NCBI RefSeq assembly: GCF_002940945.1
Contig: NZ_PNFV01000017.1
Location: 1-14,171 of the forward strand
Length of the DNA: 14,171 nt
Origin: Limosilactobacillus pontis
GTDB taxonomy: Bacteria > Bacillota > Bacilli > Lactobacillales > Lactobacillaceae
Direction of reading: 5' to 3'
In this document: positions 5,902 to 14,043 of the stretch, piece by piece
How the letters are laid out: every line of letters starts with the position of its first letter
Position numbering within the stretch: the stretch's first letter is position 1
Made by a program: the position numbers and the translations under genes
The notes under the pieces: generated by a model
Told to the model about the DNA's origin: nothing
Database searches by the model: none
Seen by the model: the letters and a program-made list of their open reading frames with translations, nothing else

Positions 5902-5907
5902 ATTATA
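5902..5907 (-). promoter_or_regulatory. -10 box of the acyltransferase gene
   Basis: Perfect TATAAT on the minus strand, about 38 bp upstream of the TTG start, in an A-rich context but without a recognisable -35. The 5908-6040 part of this intergenic region shows nothing further that I can name. Confidence 0.45.
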
Positions 5908-6040
5908 TGTTTTTATTCGATGAAGGGAATAGGATTAGCTTATTTCACCACTAGCTAGCTTCTGTTTATGAAGAAGCTGAGGAGAAAAGTTTAAGGAAAT
6001 TAAAAAAATAAGAATTGGACCGTATCAATTTTCAAAAAGG

Positions 6041-6068
6041 TTGACTTTAAACAAAAAGAGTTTATCAT
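6041..6068 (+). promoter_or_regulatory. xfp promoter
   Basis: TTGACT (6041-6046), a 16-bp spacer and TATCAT (6063-6068). The leader of about 75 nt contains a small inverted repeat TACGTT (6091-6096) / AACGTA (6115-6120). Confidence 0.6.
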
Positions 6069-6149
6069 AAAGAATGTAAATTGAATGATTTACGTTAGTT
6101 GTTTGAATTACACGAACGTATTTATTTATTCAGAAGGAGTGTATTTTTG

Positions 6150-8561
6150 ATGGCAGTAGATTACGATTCCAAGCAATACTTGGAAAGTGTTGACGCTTAC
6201 TGGCGTGCCGCTAACTACCTGAGTGCAGGTACTCTGTTCTTAATGAACGATCCCCTGTTGCGTCGGCCATTGAAGGCTGAAGATGTTAAGCCTAAGCCAA
6301 TTGGTCACTGGGGTACGATTGTTCCGCAAAACTTCATTTACGCCCACTTGAACCGGGTTATCAAGAAGTACGGTCTGGACATGTTCTACATCGAAGGTTC
6401 CGGTCACGGTGGCCAAGTTATGATGAACAACTCTTACCTGGACGGTTCATACACTGAGATTTACCCTGAATTCACTCAGGATGAAGCAGGTATGGCTAAG
6501 CTGTTCAAGCACTTCAGTTTCCCAGGTGGGACTGCTTCACACGCCGCACCAGAAGTTCCTGGTTCTATCCACGAAGGTGGGGAATTAGGTTACTCCCTTT
6601 CTCACGGTGTTGGTGCAATCTTAGATAACCCAGACGTTATCGCTGCTGTTGAAATCGGTGATGGTGAAGCTGAAACCGGCCCACTGGCTGCTTCATGGTT
6701 CTCAGACAAGTTCATCAACCCAATCAAGGATGGTGCTGTATTACCAATCATCCAAATCAACGGTTTCAAGATTTCTAACCCAACTATCCTTTCACGGATG
6801 AGTGACGAAGAACTTACTAAGTACTTCGAAGGTATGGGCTGGAAGCCATACTTCGTTTCCGCATACAAGGATGCTGACCGTGGTGGCGAATTCGACGGTT
6901 ACAAGGACCACATGCAGGTTCACGAAGAAATGGCCAAGACCATGGACAAGGTTATCGAAGACATCAAGGCTATCCAAAAGAACGCCCGTGAAAACAACGA
7001 TGACTCTCTGCCACAATGGCCAATGATCATCTTCCGTGTTCCAAAGGGTTGGACTGGTCCAAAGAAGGACTTAGATGGTAACCCAATCGAAAACTCATTC
7101 CGTGCTCACCAGATTCCTATTCCGGTATCACAAGATGACATGGAACACAAGGACATGCTTGTTGACTGGATGAAGTCCTACAAGCCAGATGAACTGTTCG
7201 ACGAAAACGGTCACCCAGTTCCGCTGGTTGAAGAAAACACTCCAGATGGCGACAAGCGGATGGCTATGAACCCAATCACCAATGGTGGTAAGGATCCTAA
7301 GCCACTGATCCTGCCTAACTACCGTGACTTTGCTGTTGACGTTCAAAAGCCAGGTACGGTTGTAAAGCAAGACATGCTTGAATGGGGTAAGTACCTCAGC
7401 AAGATGGCAGAACTGAACCCAGATACTTTCCGTGGCTTCGGTCCTGACGAATCCAAGTCTAACCGTCTTTACGCTTTGTTGGACAACGACAAGCGTCAAT
7501 GGATGGAAGAAATCCACGAACCAAACGACGAAGACCTCGCCCCATCTGGTCGTGTGATCGATTCACAACTGTCCGAACACCAAGCTGAAGGTTTCCTTGA
7601 AGGTTACACTCTGACTGGTCGTCACGGCTTCTTCGCAACCTACGAATCATTCGGTCGGGTTGTTGACTCCATGCTGACTCAACACATGAAGTGGTTACGG
7701 AAGGCTAAGGATCTGTACTGGCGTAAGCAATACCCAGCACTGAACTTTGTTGATACTTCAACTGTCTTCCAACAAGACCACAACGGTTACACTCACCAAG
7801 ATCCAGGTCTGTTGACTTACATGTTCGAAAAGGAACGTCCAGACCTCGTCAAGGAATACCTGCCAGCTGATACTAACTCACTGATGGCTGTTTCCAACAA
7901 GGCCTTCAACGACCAAGAATGCATCAACATCTTCGTAACTTCCAAGCACCCACGTGCACAATGGTTCTCCATTGACGAAGCTACTGAACTTGTTGATAAC
8001 GGTCTTGGCTACATCGACTGGGCTTCTACTGATCAAGGTAGCGAACCAGATGTTGTCTTCGCTTCTGCTGGTACTGAACCAACTGAAGAAGCACTTGCCG
8101 CTATCGACCTTCTTCACGACAACTTCCCTGAACTGAAGATCCGTTACATCAACATCGTTGAAATTATGAAGTTGATGAAGACCGACAAGAACCCAGAAGG
8201 CTTGACTGATGCTGAATTCAACCGTTACTTCACGACGGACAAGCCAGTTATCTTTGCATGGCACGGTTTCCGTGACATGATCCAAGCTCTGTTCTTCGAT
8301 CGTGCTAACCGGAACGTTCACATTCACTCATACGAAGAAAATGGTGACATCACCACTCCATTCGACATGCGTGTACTGAACGAACTTGACCGGTTCCACC
8401 TTGCTAAGGACGCTATTCAAAGTGTACCTGGCTACGAACAGAAGAGTGCTGCATTTGTTGCCAAGATGGACAACATGATCAACAAGCACAACCACTTCAT
8501 CCGTTCAGAAGGTAAGGACTTACCAGAAGTTACTAACTGGACTTGGAAGGGTCTTAAGTAA
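6150..8561 (+). CDS. xfp: Xylulose-5-phosphate/fructose-6-phosphate phosphoketolase
   Basis: An 803-residue, full-length thiamine-diphosphate enzyme of the cytoplasm. It splits xylulose 5-phosphate with phosphate into acetyl phosphate and glyceraldehyde 3-phosphate, the defining step of heterolactic fermentation; many members also use fructose 6-phosphate. Visible motifs include SGHGG (about 84-88) and the cofactor-binding GDGEAETGP (170-178) followed by [11 protein letters not shown]. The true start is the ATG at 6150, reading [14 protein letters not shown], with AGAAGGAG about 10 nt upstream. A TTG 51 bp earlier extends the frame but has no ribosome site and would not match the family N-terminus. 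Codon use is strongly biased (CCA, GAA, AAG, AAC), as for very highly expressed genes. It is monocistronic, with its own promoter and a strong terminator. Confidence 0.98.
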   Translation: MAVDYDSKQYLESVDAYWRAANYLSAGTLFLMNDPLLRRPLKAEDVKPKPIGHWGTIVPQNFIYAHLNRVIKKYGLDMFYIEGSGHGGQVMMNNSYLDGSYTEIYPEFTQDEAGMAKLFKHFSFPGGTASHAAPEVPGSIHEGGELGYSLSHGVGAILDNPDVIAAVEIGDGEAETGPLAASWFSDKFINPIKDGAVLPIIQINGFKISNPTILSRMSDEELTKYFEGMGWKPYFVSAYKDADRGGEFDGYKDHMQVHEEMAKTMDKVIEDIKAIQKNARENNDDSLPQWPMIIFRVPKGWTGPKKDLDGNPIENSFRAHQIPIPVSQDDMEHKDMLVDWMKSYKPDELFDENGHPVPLVEENTPDGDKRMAMNPITNGGKDPKPLILPNYRDFAVDVQKPGTVVKQDMLEWGKYLSKMAELNPDTFRGFGPDESKSNRLYALLDNDKRQWMEEIHEPNDEDLAPSGRVIDSQLSEHQAEGFLEGYTLTGRHGFFATYESFGRVVDSMLTQHMKWLRKAKDLYWRKQYPALNFVDTSTVFQQDHNGYTHQDPGLLTYMFEKERPDLVKEYLPADTNSLMAVSNKAFNDQECINIFVTSKHPRAQWFSIDEATELVDNGLGYIDWASTDQGSEPDVVFASAGTEPTEEALAAIDLLHDNFPELKIRYINIVEIMKLMKTDKNPEGLTDAEFNRYFTTDKPVIFAWHGFRDMIQALFFDRANRNVHIHSYEENGDITTPFDMRVLNELDRFHLAKDAIQSVPGYEQKSAAFVAKMDNMINKHNHFIRSEGKDLPEVTNWTWKGLK

Positions 8562-8594
8562 TCGACTGCTGATTACTGAATAACACTCATAAAT

Positions 8595-8631
8595 AAGAGG
8601 ACGCTAGCAATTATGCTGGCGTCCTCTTTTT
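8595..8631 (+). terminator. Strong intrinsic terminator of xfp
   Basis: Stem 8595-8609 / 8614-8628 (15 bp with one wobble), ATTA loop, followed by a T-run to 8631. It starts 33 nt past the stop codon. Confidence 0.92.
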
Positions 8632-8754
8632 GTGTATTTCTCCTTATTAAACCAAGCCTTCTTCACCATATCATTGATAAAATCATCACAATTCGATACT
8701 CGTTATTGAAGAATACATGACACACAAATGGGCGTCAGTCGGTAAAGGAAACTA

Positions 8755-8777
8755 TGCTATAATTAGCAATTGCTGAT
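8755..8777 (+). promoter_or_regulatory. brnQ extended -10 promoter with palindrome at the start site
   Basis: TGCTATAAT (8755-8763) is a consensus extended -10; no clear -35 precedes it. The perfect palindrome AGCAATTGCT (8765-8774), extending imperfectly to 8762-8777, covers the expected transcription start and is a candidate operator. The 8632-8754 part of the gap holds nothing I can identify; no T-box leader is seen. Confidence 0.5.
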
Positions 8778-8802
8778 ATTTTAGATAGAGGAGAAGATTG
8801 GA

Positions 8803-10152
8803 ATGAATTCACTTAAAACAGCGTGTAAGACCTACCTGACGATTGGGTCTTTGATATTTGGAATGATTTTTGGGGCCGGGAACCTGGTTTTCCCTGTTCA
8901 CCTGGGCCAGTTGGCTGGACAGAACTGGCTGTCTGCCGCAGTCGGCTTCATTGTCTCCGGGGTATTCCTGCCGCTTTTCGCCTTGCTGGCAATCAGCATC
9001 ACCCGGTCACGAGGCCTTTTTGAACTAGCCTTGCCGGTAGGACCCTGGTTTGCATTGATCTTCCTGGTGCTGGTTCACGCCACAATTGGTCCCCTCTGTG
9101 CCACACCGCGTTCGGCAACGGTTCCGTACGCAATTGGGGTAGCACCCTACCTTAGTGCGGAAATGCAGCCCTGGGGCTTGGCGATTTATACTGGCTTATT
9201 TTTCCTGCTGGTTTACTTCTTTGCGATGCGGGAAGGAAAGATCACCGAAATCATCGGTAAGGTTCTCAATCCAGTCTTTCTGGTAATGCTTTTTGTTATC
9301 TTTTTCATGGCCTTTATCCGGCCGATGGGGAGCCTGCACACGCCACAACCAACGAGTGAGTACTTGCATCACGCCTTCTCCAGCGGCTTCCTGCAAGGCT
9401 ACAACACGATGGATGCCCTGGCGATGCTGATCTTTGGGGTGACGATTATCGCGGCCGTCCAACAGATGGGCTTTAAACGCGGCCAGCAGACCTCCTTGGC
9501 GACGGTAAAGGGCGGGATGATTGGAATTGCCGGGGTCGGGATCATGTACTTGGGGCTGATCTACCTCGGGACGACTAGTCGGAATCATTTTGCGGTTGCC
9601 GCTAATGGTGGCACAACCCTCAACCAGGTGGCCCATTATTACATGGGAGACTTCGGTAACGCCCTATTGCTGACACTGGCAACAATTACCTGCATGACGA
9701 CCGCGATGGGACTGGTGATCGCTTTCTCCCAGGACTTCCACGATCGTTTTCCTAAGGTCTCTTACAAAACCTTCCTGCGGTTGAACTGCTTCCTGTCCTT
9801 TATAATTGCCAACCTGGGGCTGGATAAGATTGTTACCTGGTCAACCCCAGTCCTGATGCTCCTGTACCCGCTGGCAATCGTTCTTATCCTATTGGGAATG
9901 TTATCGCCGCTGTTTGCCAATGCGGCAATTGTCTATCGCTTTGCTTTATTATTTACCTTCGTGCCAGCAGTCTTGGACATGGTCAATGCCTTTCCACCGG
10001 TACTGCGGCAGTTGTCGATCAGCCAGCTCCTGATTAGATATGCTAGTCATATTCCACTATATCAACTAGGGCTTGGCTGGCTGCCATTTGCCATTGCAGG
10101 AGTGGTTTGTGGGCTGCTGGCCTGGCGTCTGGCTACATTTCGTGGTCGCTAG
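8803..10152 (+). CDS. brnQ: Branched-chain amino acid transporter, LIVCS family
   Basis: A 449-residue inner-membrane symporter for leucine, isoleucine and valine, driven by Na+ or H+ in characterised relatives. About twelve hydrophobic segments are present. The family signature near the N-terminus is GAGNLVFPVHLG (about residues 25-36), and the loop GPLCATPRSATVPYAIGVAP (about 97-116) is the conserved BrnQ segment. The length is normal. The ATG is preceded by AGGAG (8789-8793) at 9 nt. The sugar kinase gene begins 45 bp after the stop with no terminator between, so read-through into it is likely, although a second -10 box lies at the junction. The lack of a T-box leader suggests control by a repressor instead; the palindrome at 8765 is a possible site. 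Confidence 0.95.
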   Translation: MNSLKTACKTYLTIGSLIFGMIFGAGNLVFPVHLGQLAGQNWLSAAVGFIVSGVFLPLFALLAISITRSRGLFELALPVGPWFALIFLVLVHATIGPLCATPRSATVPYAIGVAPYLSAEMQPWGLAIYTGLFFLLVYFFAMREGKITEIIGKVLNPVFLVMLFVIFFMAFIRPMGSLHTPQPTSEYLHHAFSSGFLQGYNTMDALAMLIFGVTIIAAVQQMGFKRGQQTSLATVKGGMIGIAGVGIMYLGLIYLGTTSRNHFAVAANGGTTLNQVAHYYMGDFGNALLLTLATITCMTTAMGLVIAFSQDFHDRFPKVSYKTFLRLNCFLSFIIANLGLDKIVTWSTPVLMLLYPLAIVLILLGMLSPLFANAAIVYRFALLFTFVPAVLDMVNAFPPVLRQLSISQLLIRYASHIPLYQLGLGWLPFAIAGVVCGLLAWRLATFRGR

Positions 10153-10157
10153 TAGTG

Positions 10158-10163
10158 TATAAT
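10158..10163 (+). promoter_or_regulatory. Possible internal -10 upstream of the ROK kinase gene
   Basis: Perfect TATAAT 5 bp past the brnQ stop and 34 bp before the kinase start codon, without a matching -35. It may allow the kinase-phosphatase pair to be transcribed apart from brnQ. Confidence 0.3.
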
Positions 10164-10197
10164 GTAGATATTAAATCGTGGCGAAGGAGTGAGTATA

Positions 10198-11109
10198 ATG
10201 GCCAGACAGTATTTGAGTATTGATGTTGGTGGCACGGCTGTGAAAAGCGCCCGAATTGATCACTCCGGCAATATTATTGCCAAGAAACGTACCGCCACAC
10301 CCCGGAATCGGGCAGCCTTCCTTCACTTACTGACGACTATCGTGGATCAACAGCCGGGAGTTGTAGCAATTTGCTTGAGTGTACCTGGGATTGTTAACCC
10401 AACCACCGGGGTAGTTAAATTTACCGGTGCTCTGGCCTTTATGGGGCAGGTCTCCCTGGCCGACTATCTTTGCCAGTATGCTGGCCTGCCGGTTTATGTC
10501 GGAAATGATGCCAACTGTGCAACCTTAGCCGAACTTTGGCTGGGCAACCTGACCGGCGTGGCCAATGGAGCAGTGATCACCCTGGGGACCTCGGTTGGCG
10601 GCGGTCTGGTCATCAACGGCCAGTTGGTTCATGGACCTCACTTTCGAGCTGGTGAGCTCAGTGCGATTATTAATAACTATGATCATACCAATTCGCACCA
10701 GGCCACGGTCGGTGCTAGCACCTCGGCTGTCAAGATGATCACGGCAGTGGCTCAGGCATGCAACCTGCCAAATTCTACTGATGGAAGGCAGGCGTTTGAG
10801 GTCATTAACCAGCGGCAGTCACCAGCATGGCCGATTTTTACGGCTTTTTGCCGGCGGGTGGCCGTCCTGATGGTCAACGTCCAAGCGGTGGTCGATCTTG
10901 ACCGGATCCTAATTGGTGGCGGCATCAGTGCTCAACCGATCCTAATCAGTGAGGTTCGTCACCAGTTTCGTCTGCTTCAAGAGGCGGATCGCCGCCTCAT
11001 GGACGATATTCAGATGCCGACGATCAAAGCGGCTCGTTTCGGTAACGGTGCCAACCTGTTGGGAGCCTTATACGGATTATTATTGAAAATTGAGGAGGAT
11101 AAGCGATGA
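10198..11109 (+). CDS. ROK-family sugar kinase
   Basis: A 303-residue cytoplasmic kinase of the ROK family, which phosphorylates hexoses or related sugars with ATP. The phosphate-binding loop is DVGGT (Asp9-Thr13), and the presumed catalytic base is Asp104 in GNDANCATLAE. GTSVGGGLVINGQLVHG and GGGISAQP are the expected ATP- and sugar-lobe motifs. The zinc-binding CxCGxxGCxE motif of classical glucokinases is absent, and the usual GExGH reads GELSAI. It thus resembles the zinc-less subgroup that includes beta-glucoside kinases, and glucose should not be assumed. AAGGAG (10184-10189) overlaps the upstream GTG at 10189, so the ATG at 10198 is the start. The end overlaps the next gene by 4 bp. 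Confidence 0.9.
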   Translation: MARQYLSIDVGGTAVKSARIDHSGNIIAKKRTATPRNRAAFLHLLTTIVDQQPGVVAICLSVPGIVNPTTGVVKFTGALAFMGQVSLADYLCQYAGLPVYVGNDANCATLAELWLGNLTGVANGAVITLGTSVGGGLVINGQLVHGPHFRAGELSAIINNYDHTNSHQATVGASTSAVKMITAVAQACNLPNSTDGRQAFEVINQRQSPAWPIFTAFCRRVAVLMVNVQAVVDLDRILIGGGISAQPILISEVRHQFRLLQEADRRLMDDIQMPTIKAARFGNGANLLGALYGLLLKIEEDKR

Positions 11110-11900
11110 TTCGTGCAGTAGCAACCGATATTGATGGAACTTTTCTCACCAACCAGCGTGACTACGACCGCCAACGATTTGCTCAGGTTTATTCTGCAAT
11201 GAATAGCCGAGATATCCGTTTTATCGTAGCCAGTGGAGACCAGTACTACTTCTTGCGGAGCCTTTTTCCAAATATGGCCGATCAATTAGCTTTCGTGGCC
11301 GAAAACGGGGCCCTGACGATTGACCGGGGTGAGGAACTGCATTGTGGCCGATTGAACATGAATGATGTCCAGGCGGTGATCGCTTACCTAGACAGGATAT
11401 TGGGGGTTAACTTTATCGTCTGCGGCCGTCGCAGTGCCTATGTGCGGGCCAGTGATCCGGTATACTTCCAGGAGGGGGTACGTCAGTTCTACACCCGAGT
11501 CAAGACAGTCCAGGACTTCGACGAAATCGGGGATGACGTGATCTTCAAGTTTGCCCTGGCCGTACCGCCTGCTCGGCAGGAGAAAATTGCTTGGGGAATT
11601 AACACCAGCTTTGCCGGAATCATCCGGGCAACGGCTAGTGGTTATGGAGCAATCGACTTGATTATTCCAGGAATGGACAAGTCCCATGGCTTGCGGCTTC
11701 TGTTGGACCGGTGGGGGATCAGCCCGGCGGACCTGGTAGCCTTTGGGGATGGTGAGAACGACCTCGAGATGTTTGCCCTGGCTGGAACTAGCTATGCGAT
11801 GAATAACGCCCCGGTTAATGTTCAAGCAGCCGCCAGCCACGTCATTGGCACTAATAACGACCAGGCGGTTTTGGCTAAACTGGAGCAATTAATTGAATAA
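11106..11900 (+). CDS. Cof-type HAD-IIB phosphatase
   Basis: A 264-residue cytoplasmic haloacid-dehalogenase-superfamily hydrolase with the type IIB cap of Cof/YidA-like sugar-phosphate and nucleotide phosphatases. Motif I is DIDGT (Asp8 nucleophile, Asp10 acid/base). Motif II lies in VASGD, with Asp where most relatives have Arg. Motif III is Lys192 in DKSHGL and motif IV is GDGEND (215-219). The cap occupies roughly residues 80-185. The ATG overlaps the kinase stop codon in ATGA and uses AGGAGGATAAGCG, so the two are translationally coupled. The pairing suggests a shared metabolite pool, with one enzyme making a sugar phosphate and the other removing phosphate. That link is inference. Confidence 0.92.
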   Translation: MIRAVATDIDGTFLTNQRDYDRQRFAQVYSAMNSRDIRFIVASGDQYYFLRSLFPNMADQLAFVAENGALTIDRGEELHCGRLNMNDVQAVIAYLDRILGVNFIVCGRRSAYVRASDPVYFQEGVRQFYTRVKTVQDFDEIGDDVIFKFALAVPPARQEKIAWGINTSFAGIIRATASGYGAIDLIIPGMDKSHGLRLLLDRWGISPADLVAFGDGENDLEMFALAGTSYAMNNAPVNVQAAASHVIGTNNDQAVLAKLEQLIE

Positions 11901-11906
11901 AACAAC

Positions 11907-11943
11907 AAAAACTTTCGTATGTGACAAACATACGAAAGTTTTT
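11907..11943. terminator. Bidirectional intrinsic terminator between convergent genes
   Basis: Perfect 16-bp stem 11907-11922 / 11928-11943 with a GACAA loop. A-run on one side and T-run on the other make it work both ways, for the HAD gene (+) and, overlapping the region just past its stop codon, for the antiporter (-). Confidence 0.95.
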
Positions 11944-11950
11944 GCTTAAT

Positions 11951-13774
11951 TTATTTAAGTTCATTCTGGAACCTTTCGGCGTCATCACGTGGACCGACAA
12001 AGAAGACCCGGTCGCCCGGTTTCAAAATTGTACCGGCGTTTGGGGAAAGCGATTCGTTGTTTCTAAAAATCTGACTGATTGTTACCTTATCAACACCGGG
12101 CACAGCAGTTAACGGTTGGCCGACGTACTTAGCATTGTTGACGGTGGCCGTGAAAAGTTCGCAGGCAGTATTGCGTAGCATTTCCAGGACGGCTGGAGTT
12201 TCGATCATTGTGCGCAGCACGCTGACGTTAACGTTGAACGGGTTGTAGACTTCAATGCCTTGAGCCCGCAGTTTATCAAATTGACCGTTCCCAAGATCGG
12301 GATTCCCCTGGGCTGCAATAACTCGATCGACACCATGCTGCTTGGCTAATTTGGCAAGCCAAGCGTTTTTGTCGCTGTCTTCGAAGGCGGTAACTAAGAT
12401 GTCAGTATCGAAAAAGTTTTTCTCATTCAAACTGGCCTCGTTTATTTTCGGTAGATAGGTCAGGTTAGGAACCCGTTTCTGATAGGTTTGGTAGTTATCC
12501 TTAAGATCGGTTACGAGGCGGATATCATACCAATTTTTTGACAACTGACGTGTAACGGGAACTGTTGCTATATTGGTTCCTAGAATAACAACTCGTTCTT
12601 TAATCATGTCTGCTCGTTCCAGTTTGTAGGTGGAGTTAAAGACAATCGGTCCGAGAACACAGGCGATTAAAGCTGCCAAAACGAAGGCATCTGACTGGGT
12701 TGTCGTGATCGTATGGAGATTCTGAGCAACTTGTAGGGCTGGCAGAACCAACGTAATCGTAGTAACCATTAAAAAGCTTCCTGCAAAGGCATTCTTATTT
12801 GAGAGCGACTTCCGGAAAATCAGGAGGGTTGGCAATTTGGCCAAAATGAAGCAGACTACTAGGACAGGGATCAGTGATAAGGCCTTAGGATTGGTGAAAA
12901 GGCTCCGTAGGTCAAGGTTAACGCCAGTCATGATGAAGAAGAATGGTATCACGAAACCGTAACCAATCGAGGTTAATTTATTTTCGGTACTTTCTGCAGG
13001 TTCAAGCAGTTTCATAACCATTCCGGCTAAGAAAGCGCCCAGAATGTTTTCAGCACCGACGCCGTCAGCAACCGCTACTAAGGTGAAAATCAGAAAGAAG
13101 GCTAACCGTACATCTAGCTGGGTAGTGGTTTTGGAAATTTTATTGAACCAGATAAACGGTTCTTTGAATTTACGTAATAAGAAAAGAGCGGCAACAAACA
13201 GAAGGACGATCAACCACAGACGACCAGCATTGCCCCCGTTGACTGAGGCGTAGACGGTCAGGGCCATCATCGGGACCACCTCCCCAAGTACTGCCGTCAG
13301 CATTAAGGCCTGACCGGCAGGACGATTGAGGATTTCTTTTTCCTTTAAGGTTGGGATAACTACTCCAAGAGCAATTGTCGAAAATAGCAGGACCGCAAAG
13401 AGGACATCGGGGAACATTCCCAGCCACTTAAGAACTACGGCAAGAATGGTCGAACAGATCAGAATAACCACGAAGGCATGAATCGATAGACTAAGCGGGG
13501 ATGCAGCTGTCGACGCTTTTTTAGCCGGATCCTTTTTAAACAGGTCGAAGTTGATTTCCATCCCTGAGAGGAACATCAGCATCATGACCCCTAAGGTGGA
13601 CATCATGTGCAGGGCATCAGTTTGGGTAACAATATTCAAAACACTCTTGCCGATAATAATCCCGGTAATGATTTCGGCCACAGCAGTCGGTATATTGGTA
13701 ATCTTAAAGTGGGCCATCACGATTGGGATGATTAGGGCAGCAAACATAACAATCAAAAACGATATCTTATCCAT
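11951..13774 (-). CDS. CPA2-type cation/proton antiporter with C-terminal TrkA-like domain
   Basis: A 607-residue membrane protein. Residues 1-385 form about twelve membrane segments of the Na+/H+ exchanger fold, with the typical GMEINFDLFKK after TM3. Residues of about 392-505 resemble a TrkA-N regulatory domain, and 538-607 (FTATVNNAKYVGQPL to the end) a TrkA-C domain. This is the Kef-like layout, for exchange of K+ or Na+ against protons. Two departures are visible. The TM5 segment reads VLGEVVPMMAL, with Glu165 where relatives have DD or QD. The nucleotide loop reads ILGTNIATVP instead of GxGxxG. The ATG at 13774 is preferred, since GAAAGGA lies just before it; the TTG at 13789 lies upstream of that site. 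The ion cannot be told from sequence. Confidence 0.88.
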   Translation of the reverse strand: MDKISFLIVMFAALIIPIVMAHFKITNIPTAVAEIITGIIIGKSVLNIVTQTDALHMMSTLGVMMLMFLSGMEINFDLFKKDPAKKASTAASPLSLSIHAFVVILICSTILAVVLKWLGMFPDVLFAVLLFSTIALGVVIPTLKEKEILNRPAGQALMLTAVLGEVVPMMALTVYASVNGGNAGRLWLIVLLFVAALFLLRKFKEPFIWFNKISKTTTQLDVRLAFFLIFTLVAVADGVGAENILGAFLAGMVMKLLEPAESTENKLTSIGYGFVIPFFFIMTGVNLDLRSLFTNPKALSLIPVLVVCFILAKLPTLLIFRKSLSNKNAFAGSFLMVTTITLVLPALQVAQNLHTITTTQSDAFVLAALIACVLGPIVFNSTYKLERADMIKERVVILGTNIATVPVTRQLSKNWYDIRLVTDLKDNYQTYQKRVPNLTYLPKINEASLNEKNFFDTDILVTAFEDSDKNAWLAKLAKQHGVDRVIAAQGNPDLGNGQFDKLRAQGIEVYNPFNVNVSVLRTMIETPAVLEMLRNTACELFTATVNNAKYVGQPLTAVPGVDKVTISQIFRNNESLSPNAGTILKPGDRVFFVGPRDDAERFQNELK

Positions 13775-13835
13775 TAGTTTTCCTTTCAAGATGACGGTGT
13801 AAGTTAATCATTAATATTTAAATTAATTAGACTCA

Positions 13836-13867
13836 ATTTTAGCACCTTTTTAAGCATCAGGATGCTT
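13836..13867 (-). promoter_or_regulatory. Candidate antiporter promoter with inverted repeat
   Basis: Minus-strand TGCTAAAAT (13844-13836) is an extended -10-like box. The perfect inverted repeat AAGCATCagGATGCTT (13852-13867) lies just upstream, where a repressor or activator could act; it is not followed by a T-run in either direction. The rest of 13868-14000 is AT-rich with one weak stem-loop (13945-13972) and nothing I recognise. Confidence 0.4.
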
Positions 13868-14043
13868 TAATAAAAAATAACTATTTTTGTAATAATGAAG
13901 CCATGAATGAGAGACTCGGCAGCTTATAAATAAGACGTATTTTACTTAGAATACTCGATGAGTCATCCTAAGAATGAAAATAACACCGGATAAATTTGCG
14001 GCACTAGCGCCTGTCAAGTATACAGTTCAAATAGAAAAATAGT

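Noticed and set aside
6099..6149. Upstream extension of the phosphoketolase from a TTG
   Set aside because: It includes the Shine-Dalgarno of the true ATG at 6150, and the family N-terminus matches only from that ATG.
8640..8802. T-box or other riboswitch leader for brnQ
   Set aside because: The space between the expected start site and the ATG is only about 35 nt, with no terminator-antiterminator pair and no T-box sequence.
14012..14017. Outward IS-derived promoter driving the antiporter
   Set aside because: TTGACA faces the antiporter, but the best hexamer 17 bp on is TTTATC, a poor -10. A weak hybrid promoter cannot be excluded, though it is not supported enough to annotate.
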